Assembly (NCBI RefSeq): GCF_003206155.1
Contig: NZ_PZJV01000002.1
Span: 310,001 to 374,000, forward strand
Reading direction: 5' to 3'
DNA length: 64,000 nt
From: Salinicola halophilus
GTDB taxonomy: Bacteria > Pseudomonadota > Gammaproteobacteria > Pseudomonadales > Halomonadaceae
Part shown: positions 57,267 through 64,000 of the stretch, one piece after another
How the letters are laid out: each line of letters starts with the position of its first letter
Position numbering within the stretch: position 1 is the stretch's first letter
Program-made: the position numbers and the translations under genes
The notes under the pieces: generated by a model
Seen by the model: the letters and a program-made list of their open reading frames with translations, nothing else
What the model was told of the DNA's origin: nothing
The model's database searches: none

Positions 57267-57293
57267 CCGCGGGTAGAACGAGGAGAGAGCGAC

Positions 57294-58232
57294 GTGCGAG
57301 TGCTTTTTGCCGCCGAGGAGGACGCCTGGGGCGGCATCCTCGAGAAATTTCGCGTGGCGCTGCCGCAGGTCGAATTCGTCGCCTCCGGCGGCTACGCGCT
57401 GACGTCGCTGGCCGGCTTCGATGCGCTGATACCCACCATGACGCCAATCGATGCACGGCTGCTCGAGACCGCCGATCGCCTCGCGCTGATCCAGCAGATC
57501 GGCGCGGGCCTCGAGGGGGTGGATCGCGCCTGCGCCGAGACGAAGGGGATAGACGTCGCCAACGTGCCCACCGATATCTCCGGCAACGCCGATTCGGTGG
57601 CAGAGCTGGGTATCTGGATGATGCTGGGCCTCGCCAGGCAGGCATCCCGCATGCGCGAGGCGCTCGCCGCCGGTCAGCTCGGTGCCCCCATGGGCATGGG
57701 GCTCAAGGGTCGTACCGTCGGCATCGTCGGTCTCGGCGGATTGGGCCAGGCGCTCGCCCGGCGCCTACGCGCCTTCGACATGACCCTCATGGGAATCAAG
57801 CGCAGCGCGGAGCCAGAGTTCGCCGAGCGCCACGGTCTCGCCTGGCTGGGCACCCTCGACGAACTGCCGACGCTGCTCGCGCGCAGCGATTTCGTGGTGC
57901 TGACGCTGCCCGACACGCCGCAGACGCATCATCTGATCGACGCCGATGCGCTGGCGCAGTGTCGTGACGGCGCATTCGTGATCAACCTGGGGCGGGGCGG
58001 GCTGATCGAGCGCGAGGGGCTACTCGCCGCGCTGCGCAGCGGGCGTCTCGCCGGCGCCGGGCTCGATGTCTTCTGGCAGGAGCCGCCGGACCCCAACGAT
58101 CCGCTATTCTACGAAAATGTCATCGCCACGCCGCACGTCGGCGGTATGACGGACGTCTCCACTCAGGGGATTTTCGAGGTGGTTCGCGACCGCCTGAGCA
58201 CGCTTGCCGCCGCGCTGGAGACGTCCCGCTAA
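57294..58232 (+). CDS. D-isomer-specific 2-hydroxyacid dehydrogenase family protein
   Basis: A 312-residue NAD(P)-dependent dehydrogenase. The Rossmann motif is VGIVGLGGLGQALARRL. The catalytic Arg lies in VINLGRGGLIE, Glu in VFWQEPPDPNDPL, and His in TPHVGGMT. Members reduce 2-oxoacids such as glyoxylate or hydroxypyruvate; the exact substrate is unclear. GTG 57294 is chosen because AGGAG (57281-57285) lies eight bases upstream; the frame runs open to 57177 through the 19-bp repeats. Confidence 0.9.
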   Translation: MRVLFAAEEDAWGGILEKFRVALPQVEFVASGGYALTSLAGFDALIPTMTPIDARLLETADRLALIQQIGAGLEGVDRACAETKGIDVANVPTDISGNADSVAELGIWMMLGLARQASRMREALAAGQLGAPMGMGLKGRTVGIVGLGGLGQALARRLRAFDMTLMGIKRSAEPEFAERHGLAWLGTLDELPTLLARSDFVVLTLPDTPQTHHLIDADALAQCRDGAFVINLGRGGLIEREGLLAALRSGRLAGAGLDVFWQEPPDPNDPLFYENVIATPHVGGMTDVSTQGIFEVVRDRLSTLAAALETSR

Positions 58233-58377
58233 CGCCGGCGGGCGGTGTCGTTCCGGGTTTCGTCGGTGGGGCGACGCCAACCGACGGAAGCGCCGTTCGA
58301 GACGCGCCGTCGGCAGAAATCTGCGGTCGCGGCGTCACTCGCCGTGACCGACCATTGCCTTGCGTAGGGAGTGCGCA

Positions 58378-60321
58378 TTGAACATCGAACAGCTCGACAT
58401 CCGCAGTCACATGGCGCAGTTCGCGCCGTTCGACAGTCTGGCGGACGAACATCTCGACCGTATCGCCAGCGAAGTGGAGATCCGCTATTTCCAGGCCGGC
58501 AGCGAGCTACTGAGCCGAGATCAGCCGATCGAAGCGCTGTGGTACGTGCGAAGCGGGGCAGTGGAGATGTACCAGCGCAGCGGCCGGCTCTTCAACCGCC
58601 TCAGCGAAGGCGACATCTTCGGCTACTCGGATCTGCTGCGCAGCAATCGCAAGGTGCGCTACCCGGTCAGCGCGATCGAGGACACGCTGATCTACTTCAT
58701 TCCCGGCGAGACCTTCGAGGCGATCTGCGAAGAGGACGATGACTTCTCCGAGTTCGTCGAGACCGGCGGACAGCGACTCAAGGTCACCGTGGAGCAGCAG
58801 CGCGACGACAGCGGGCTGATGACCACCCGAGTGCGCAAGCTGATCACCAAGGCGCCGCTGATGGTGGAGACGTCGACCACGCTACAGGACGCGGCGCGCC
58901 AGATGAGCGAGGCCAATGCGACCTGCGTGCTGGTCATCGACATCACCGACACCCAGTCCGCCTACACCTTTACCGGTCGCGACGGGCGCTACTGGCAGCT
59001 CAACGGCATTCTCACCGACCGTGATTTCTGTACCCGCGTGCTCGCCGAAGGCAAGTCGCCCCAGACGACGGTGGGGGAGGTGATGTCGCCCAAGGTGATC
59101 GTCACGCAGTCGGACGAGTCCGTCTACGAGGCGATGCTCAGCATGCTGCGTAACCAGGTGCACCACCTGCCCGTGCTGCACCGTCGCCAGCCGATGGGGA
59201 TCCTGCACCTCTCCGACATCGTGCGCCATGAGACCCACAGCAGCCTGTTCCTGGTCAACAACATCTTCGTTCAGAACACGCCGACACAGCTGGCGCGACT
59301 CGCCGACGAGGTACGCACCGGGTTCGTGCGCATGGTCGCCGACGGCGCCAATTCGGAGATGATCTCGCGGGCGCTGGCGACGATCGGGCGGGCGTTCATC
59401 CAGCGTCTGCTGGAACTGGCGGAAGCCGAGCTGGGGGCGCCGCCAGTGCCGTACTGCTTCATGGTGCTCGGCTCGATGGCGCGGGAGGAGCCGACCATCA
59501 CGGCCGATCAGGACAACGCGCTGGTACTCCACGACAGCTACGACCCTGAGGCGCATGGCGAGTACTTCGAGGCGCTGGCCAAGTTCGTCTGCGACGGGCT
59601 CGACGCCTGCGGCTACCCCTACTGCAAGGGCGACGTGATGGCGATCAACCCTCGCTGGCGTCAGCCGCTGACGGTCTGGAAGCAGTACTTCACCGAATGG
59701 ATGGACGAGCCCAACGGCGAGCGACTGCTGCATAGCTCCATTTTCTTCGATCTGGCCGCGGTACACGGCGAGGCACCGATGGTCGAGGCGCTGCAGGACC
59801 TGATCGCAGAGCTCGCGCCCAATCGGCCGGTGTTCCTGGCGGCGCTGGCGCGCAACGCCAAGAACCGCACGCCGCCGCTCGGCTTCTTCCGTCAGTTCGT
59901 GATGGAGCAGGACGGCGAGCACCGCAAGTCGATCAACCTGAAGCGCCGGGGCACGGCCCCGCTCACCGATCTCGTGCGTGTGCACGCGCTGGCCTGCGGC
60001 TCGAACGCCCAGAACAGCTTTGCCCGACTCGACGATATCGACAAGACCAAGCTGCTGGCCGAAGGGGTGACGGACCGGCTGCGCTACGCCTTCGAGTTCA
60101 TGTCGATGGTCAGAATGCGCTATCAGGCGGCGTCGATCGAACAGGGGGAGGAACCCAACAACAGCGTCGACCCGGAGCAGATCGACAGCCGCGAGCGACA
60201 CAATCTCAAGGACGCCTTCGAGGCGATCAGCAACGCGCAGAAATTTCTCTCGTTCCGCTACATCATGCCGTCGAGACAGGAAGGCGCGCAGAGCAAGAGT
60301 TCCCCGCGAGGCAACCGCTGA
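58378..60321 (+). CDS. cNMP-binding/CBS/DUF294 nucleotidyltransferase-like protein
   Basis: A 647-residue multidomain protein. A cyclic-nucleotide-binding-like domain covers about residues 15-130, a CBS pair about 155-290 (LNGILTDRDFCTRVL, MGILHLSDIVRH), then a DUF294 nucleotidyltransferase-like domain with GSMAREEPTITADQDNAL and a C-terminal helical DUF294 region. Such proteins are thought to sense nucleotides; their target is not known. The start is TTG 58378, with AGGGAG six bases upstream. The next gene, a DnaQ-like exonuclease, starts within its stop codon, a pairing common in gammaproteobacteria. Confidence 0.9.
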   Translation: MNIEQLDIRSHMAQFAPFDSLADEHLDRIASEVEIRYFQAGSELLSRDQPIEALWYVRSGAVEMYQRSGRLFNRLSEGDIFGYSDLLRSNRKVRYPVSAIEDTLIYFIPGETFEAICEEDDDFSEFVETGGQRLKVTVEQQRDDSGLMTTRVRKLITKAPLMVETSTTLQDAARQMSEANATCVLVIDITDTQSAYTFTGRDGRYWQLNGILTDRDFCTRVLAEGKSPQTTVGEVMSPKVIVTQSDESVYEAMLSMLRNQVHHLPVLHRRQPMGILHLSDIVRHETHSSLFLVNNIFVQNTPTQLARLADEVRTGFVRMVADGANSEMISRALATIGRAFIQRLLELAEAELGAPPVPYCFMVLGSMAREEPTITADQDNALVLHDSYDPEAHGEYFEALAKFVCDGLDACGYPYCKGDVMAINPRWRQPLTVWKQYFTEWMDEPNGERLLHSSIFFDLAAVHGEAPMVEALQDLIAELAPNRPVFLAALARNAKNRTPPLGFFRQFVMEQDGEHRKSINLKRRGTAPLTDLVRVHALACGSNAQNSFARLDDIDKTKLLAEGVTDRLRYAFEFMSMVRMRYQAASIEQGEEPNNSVDPEQIDSRERHNLKDAFEAISNAQKFLSFRYIMPSRQEGAQSKSSPRGNR

Positions 60322-61043
60322 TGTTCGGCTTGGGGTCGAAAAAGGCATCGACACCGGACTGGCCGGATTACATGGCGTCCCGGGCCGAACACGCCAGGGA
60401 CCCGCGTCTCGCTCGGTTCTATGCAGCCGGTACGCTCGATCCGCAGATGCCGATCGGGGAAGCGCCGCTGCTGGCGATGGATTTCGAGACGACCGGCCTG
60501 GACGGCAGTCGTCATGACATCGTCAGCGTCGGGCTGGTGCCGTTCACGCTGGAACGGATCCGTCCGGCGGCGGGACGATATTGGGTGCTGTCGCCGCGCC
60601 GACCGCTGAGCGACGAGTCGGTGGCGTTTCACCACATCACCCACTCGGAGGTGGAAGACGCGCCCGATCTCTCCAAGATTCTCGATGAGTTGCTGGAACG
60701 CATGCAGGGCTGTCTGGTGGTCGCGCACTATCGTCAGATCGAGCGCACTTTTCTGGACGCGGCGGTGCGCGAACGTCTGGGCGAGCATCTGCTTTTCCCG
60801 ATGATCGACACGATGTCGATCGAGGCGCGCATCCACCGCCAGTCCTGGTGGGCGCGACTGCGTCGCTGGGCCGGCCGACCGATGGCGTCGATTCGGCTCA
60901 ATGAAAGCCGCCAGCGCTACAACCTCCCGCCGTATACCGGCCACCACGCCCAGGTGGATGCCCTCGCCACTGCCGAGCTGCTGCAGGCACAGATTCTGCA
61001 TCACCATACGCTGGAAACGCCGGTCGGCGACCTCTGGCGCTAG
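60321..61043 (+). CDS. DnaQ-like 3'-5' exonuclease (DEDDh)
   Basis: A 240-residue exonuclease. Exo I is AMDFETTGLD (Asp, Glu), Exo II around AHYRQIERTFLDA, and Exo III HHAQVDALATAEL (His-x4-Asp), giving a DEDDh active site. The first 50 residues are an extension before the nuclease. It is coupled to the DUF294 gene by a TGATG overlap. Its substrate could be nucleic acid or nucleotides; a general repair or proofreading role is not established for this branch. Confidence 0.9.
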   Translation: MFGLGSKKASTPDWPDYMASRAEHARDPRLARFYAAGTLDPQMPIGEAPLLAMDFETTGLDGSRHDIVSVGLVPFTLERIRPAAGRYWVLSPRRPLSDESVAFHHITHSEVEDAPDLSKILDELLERMQGCLVVAHYRQIERTFLDAAVRERLGEHLLFPMIDTMSIEARIHRQSWWARLRRWAGRPMASIRLNESRQRYNLPPYTGHHAQVDALATAELLQAQILHHHTLETPVGDLWR

Positions 61044-61081
61044 CGGCGTCGCAGCGGCCGACATTTCTCTTGCCCAAACGA

Positions 61082-61109
61082 CGACGAGCGGCCAATTGGC
61101 CGCTCGTCG
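61082..61109. terminator. Perfect hairpin between convergent genes
   Basis: CGACGAGCGGCC (61082-61093), AATT, GGCCGCTCGTCG (61098-61109). A 12-bp perfect stem between the exonuclease and the convergent BCCT gene; no T-run, so probably a bidirectional transcript end. Confidence 0.65.
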
Positions 61110-61142
61110 CGTTCTGCTTCGAGATAAAGACCCCGATCGATG

Positions 61143-62780
61143 TTACTTCGCCCTCGGCTCCGTACGCAGGCCTTGGACGATGGCGTAGCACGCCGCCAGC
61201 AGCACCACGGTGAACGGCAGGCCGGTAGTGATGACCGCCGCCTGCAGTGCCGTCAGGCCGCCGCCGAGCAGCAGAGCGATGGCGATGGCGCCCTCGATCA
61301 GTGCCCAGAACACGCGCTGCGGTTTCGGCGAGTCGACCTTGCCGCCGGCGGTGATGGCGTCGATGACCAGCGAGCCGGAGTCCGACGAGGTGATGAAGAA
61401 CACCATCACCAGGATGATGCCGATGAACGACGTGATCGCCGACAGCGGGAGCTGACCCAGCATGGTGAAGAGCTGCAGCTCCAGATCGGCGTTCTGAACG
61501 CCCTCGAACCCTTGGTTGACGATCTGGTTGATCGCCGTGTCACCGAAGGCGGTCATCCAGATCACCGAGACGACGGTGGGGACGATGAGTACCGCGATCA
61601 GGAACTCGCGCACGGTACGCCCGCGGCTGACCCGCGCGATGAACATGCCGACGAACGGCGACCAGGAGATCCACCACGCCCAGTAGAAGGCGGTCCAGCC
61701 ATGGACGAAGTCGGTGTCGTCGCGTCCGAACGGGTTGGCCAGTGCCGGCAGATTCTTCAGGTAGGAGAGCATGTTCTCGACGAAACCGGTAAGGATCAGC
61801 AGCGTCGGTCCGACGATGATCACGAAGAGCAGCAGCAGGAAGGCCAGCCCCATGTTGAGCTGCGACAGCCGCTGCACGCCCTTGTCGACGCCGAGCATCA
61901 CCGACAGCAGCGCCACCAGCGTGATACCGATGATCAGTAGCACCATGGTCACGTTGGTATTGGGAACGTCGAACAGGTAGTTCAGACCCGCAGCCGCCTG
62001 AGAAGCACCGAGGCCCAGTGAGGTCGCCAGTCCGAACAGCGTCGCGAAGACCGCGAGGATGTCGATGACGTGGCCCGGCCAGCCCCAGATACGTTCACCC
62101 AGGATCGGGTAGAAGATCGACCGCATGGTCAGCGGCAGACCCTTGTTGAACGAGAAAAGGGCCAGCGACAGTGCGACGACCGCGTAGATACCCCAGGGGT
62201 GCAGACCCCAGTGGAAGATCGTGGAGGCCATGGCCAGCGACTGAGACGCCGCAGCATTGCCCTCTGCGCCGCCTAGCGGTGCCCAGGAATCCGCCGACAT
62301 CGACGTGCCGAAGTGCGTGATCGGCTCGGAGACGCCGTAGAACATCAGGCCGATGCCCATACCCGCGGCGAAGAGCATCGCGAACCAGCCGGCGTAGCCG
62401 AAATCCGGTTTGGCGTCGGCGCCCCCCAGTCGCACCTTACCCAGCGGGGTAAAGATGAGGCCGATGGCCAGGATGACGAAAATGTTCGCCGCGAGCAGAA
62501 ACAGCCAGCTCAGGTTGGCGGTGAGAAAGCCCTTGGCGCCGTTGAAGATCGGAGCCATCTGTTCCGGCAGCGCCAGCGTGATGATGACGAAGAACAGAAC
62601 GAGCAGCGACGAGATCGAAAAGACCTTGCCGTGCAGGTCGACATCGAAGCCGAATTTATTGGTCTGAATATTGTCTTGACCGATTACGTAATCGGTATCG
62701 ATGAGGTTGGAAGCACCCTCGGGGGCCGGTACGCCTTCCTGCGGCGCGTCCGGCTGATTATTAGTGTCGTCTTGAGCCAC
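61143..62780 (-). CDS. BCCT family osmolyte transporter
   Basis: A 545-residue sodium- or proton-coupled carrier of the betaine/choline/carnitine family with twelve helices. Diagnostic segments are AAGMGIGLMFYGVSEPITHF and WAWWISWSPFVGMFIARVSRG, the Trp-rich substrate site. The GMGIG run matches Na+-coupled betaine-type members. Glycine betaine or ectoine uptake in a halophile is likely but not proven. GTG 62780 is chosen with GGAG seven bases upstream; the frame continues to 62954 without family similarity. An acidic N-terminal tail of about 45 residues precedes the first helix. Confidence 0.92.
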   Translation of the reverse strand: MAQDDTNNQPDAPQEGVPAPEGASNLIDTDYVIGQDNIQTNKFGFDVDLHGKVFSISSLLVLFFVIITLALPEQMAPIFNGAKGFLTANLSWLFLLAANIFVILAIGLIFTPLGKVRLGGADAKPDFGYAGWFAMLFAAGMGIGLMFYGVSEPITHFGTSMSADSWAPLGGAEGNAAASQSLAMASTIFHWGLHPWGIYAVVALSLALFSFNKGLPLTMRSIFYPILGERIWGWPGHVIDILAVFATLFGLATSLGLGASQAAAGLNYLFDVPNTNVTMVLLIIGITLVALLSVMLGVDKGVQRLSQLNMGLAFLLLLFVIIVGPTLLILTGFVENMLSYLKNLPALANPFGRDDTDFVHGWTAFYWAWWISWSPFVGMFIARVSRGRTVREFLIAVLIVPTVVSVIWMTAFGDTAINQIVNQGFEGVQNADLELQLFTMLGQLPLSAITSFIGIILVMVFFITSSDSGSLVIDAITAGGKVDSPKPQRVFWALIEGAIAIALLLGGGLTALQAAVITTGLPFTVVLLAACYAIVQGLRTEPRAK

Positions 62781-63059
62781 TAGCCGTCTCCATTGTTTGA
62801 ATGTACGCGATGAAAACCGCGCTCGTGCACGTAATGACGTTCCCTTGCGCCCGGCTTGCGAGCTCCGCTTCGCCAGGAATCCGCTTGATAGTCTGGCGGA
62901 TCGTCTGGAACACGCAAGTTTTGTGATTATCCTGAATCTTTCAGTCGCTTCCAACCGGCGCGGCCGTGAACGGGTAGATAGCTGACGTTTTACACGGCAC
63001 TCGGTGGTGCGAAAGCGGCTGCGACCAAGGTCCGGGTCAACGTCATAGCGCGAACGTCG
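62781..63059. other. Divergent promoter region BCCT / acyl-CoA dehydrogenase
   Basis: About 280 bases with no gene. It should carry the BCCT promoter on one strand and the acyl-CoA dehydrogenase -35 region on the other. No clear repeat seen before the palindrome at 63066. Confidence 0.4.
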
Positions 63060-63079
63060 TATATTGAAACGATCGTTTG
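63060..63079 (+). promoter_or_regulatory. -10 box and PsrA-like operator before the acyl-CoA dehydrogenase
   Basis: TATATT (63060-63065) could be a -10 box. It is followed at once by GAAACGATCGTTTG (63066-63079), a perfect AAACGATCGTTT palindrome. This matches the PsrA operator pattern (G/C)AAAC-N2-4-GTTT(G/C) known for beta-oxidation genes in Pseudomonas. A repressor bound here would block the promoter. The gene starts 20 bases later. Confidence 0.6.
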
Positions 63080-63098
63080 ATTACGCCCGGGAGGCGCT

Positions 63099-64000
63099 AT
63101 GGCCGTTTATCGTTCTCCGCTCGTGGATTTGCGCTTCGTCCGCGATTCGGTACTGGGTGCCGAGGCCGAGTGGCAGTCTCTCGCGCTCCCCGCCGAGGTC
63201 GATGCCGCACTGGCCGAAGCCGTATTGGAGGAAGGCGCGCGAATCGTCGAGGCCGAGCTGCTGGCGCTGAACGCCACCGGCGACGCCGAGGGGTGCCGGC
63301 TCGTCGACGGCCACGTCTCGACGCCGGCGGGATTCAAGGAGGCGTTCCGGACGTTCGCCGATGGCGGGTGGTGCGGCCTCGCCGGCAATCCGGCTTACGG
63401 GGGGCAGGGGATGCCCAAGCTCCTGACGCTCGCTTTCGATGAAATGCTCTACGCCGCCAATACGAGCTTCGCGCTCTATCTGACGCTCAACAACGGCGCG
63501 GCGCTGCTGCTCGAGCAGTACGCCGACGATGAGACCAAGGCACGCTATCTGCCGCGCCTGTATGCGGGTGACTGGCTGGGCACCATGTGCCTGACCGAGC
63601 CGCACTGCGGTACGGATCTCGGCCTCATCCGTACGCGCGCCGAGCCCGATGGCGAGGGTGGCTACGCCATCACCGGCAGCAAGATCTGGATCACCGGTGG
63701 CGATCACGACCTGACCGAAAACATTGCGCATCTGGTGCTCGCCAAGCTGCCCGATGCGCCCGAAGGCTCGCGCGGCATCTCGCTGTTTCTGGTGCCCAAG
63801 CGACAAGTGAATGCGGACGGCTCGCTGGGCGCGTCCAACGGCGTCGTCTGCGGCGGGCTCGAACACAAGATGGGCATCAAGGGCAGTGCGACCTGCGTCA
63901 TGCACTTCGAGGGCGCGAAGGGGACGCTGATCGGCGAGCCGCATCAGGGGCTGGCGACGATGTTCACAATGATGAACTACGAGCGCCTGTCCATCGGGGT
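63099..64000 (+). CDS. Acyl-CoA dehydrogenase (3' end outside window)
   Basis: About 300 N-terminal residues of a FAD-dependent acyl-CoA dehydrogenase; the frame is open at the window edge. MAVYRSPLVDLRFV resembles the large branch with DmdC- and FadE-like members. LTEPHCGTDLGLIRTRAEP and ITGSKIWITGGDHDLTENI are standard FAD and substrate segments, and the active-site C-terminal part lies outside. GGGAG precedes ATG 63099. A role in beta-oxidation of short or branched acyl-CoAs is likely and is supported by the PsrA-like operator. Confidence 0.9.
   Translation, partial: MAVYRSPLVDLRFVRDSVLGAEAEWQSLALPAEVDAALAEAVLEEGARIVEAELLALNATGDAEGCRLVDGHVSTPAGFKEAFRTFADGGWCGLAGNPAYGGQGMPKLLTLAFDEMLYAANTSFALYLTLNNGAALLLEQYADDETKARYLPRLYAGDWLGTMCLTEPHCGTDLGLIRTRAEPDGEGGYAITGSKIWITGGDHDLTENIAHLVLAKLPDAPEGSRGISLFLVPKRQVNADGSLGASNGVVCGGLEHKMGIKGSATCVMHFEGAKGTLIGEPHQGLATMFTMMNYERLSIG

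Overview
The window looks like the chromosome of a moderately halophilic gammaproteobacterium, most likely Halomonadaceae (Halomonas/Salinicola/Chromohalobacter-like). The grounds are the high G+C, the acidic proteins, a BCCT osmolyte transporter and two cation/proton antiporters. It also carries the enterobacterial-type order uvrY(gacA)-uvrC-pgsA-tRNA-Gly-Cys-Leu and a stand-alone trpGDC operon. The genus is an inference; no rRNA is present.

Layout. 1-3.5 kb: end of a DUF1415 gene, a Tpx thiol peroxidase, an OsmC-type peroxidase and an MHS-type transporter. 3.6-13.1 kb: a visibly less G+C-rich catabolic locus. It has a LysR regulator, a PotFGHI/PotABCD-type ABC importer, a three-subunit flavin/iron-sulfur amine (opine-type) oxidase, a second DAO-type flavoenzyme and a RidA imine hydrolase. 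13.1-15.8 kb: an overlapping amidoligase/glutamine-amidotransferase pair and an EamA permease. 15.9-26.0 kb: recC-recB-recD, overlapping a creatininase-family gene.

26.0-36.1 kb is the most unusual part. Around a GTP cyclohydrolase II and a RibD-type reductase lie a PTPS/QueD-fold protein that has lost several family active-site residues, a glycosyltransferase, a methyltransferase, a flippase-like membrane protein, an MDR oxidoreductase, a CDP-alcohol phosphatidyltransferase and an M14 (AstE-like) hydrolase. Four of these genes are joined by 4-base stop/start overlaps. The set reads as a biosynthetic pathway for a GTP-derived pyrimidine or pterin compound that is glycosylated or membrane-linked. 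I know of no described product.

36-46 kb: dusA, a GNAT acetyltransferase, an NhaC antiporter, the tRNA-Gly/Cys/Leu operon with a near-consensus promoter, pgsA, uvrC, gacA, tRNA-Ala and two tiny zinc-ribbon genes. 45.9-48.7 kb: trpGDC, preceded by a short leader peptide with three consecutive Trp codons and a classical attenuator. 48.8-64 kb: an RCK-domain antiporter, a YdiJ-like FAD/Fe-S oxidase, serS, a CysG/CobA protein with a degenerate N-terminal half, a hydroxyacid dehydrogenase, a cNMP/CBS/DUF294 protein with a DnaQ-like exonuclease, a BCCT transporter, and the start of an acyl-CoA dehydrogenase behind a PsrA-like operator.

Short tandem repeats recur across the window. Those inside genes keep frame and sit in linkers or tails of Tpx, RecC, RecB, RecD and the YdiJ-like protein; others are intergenic.
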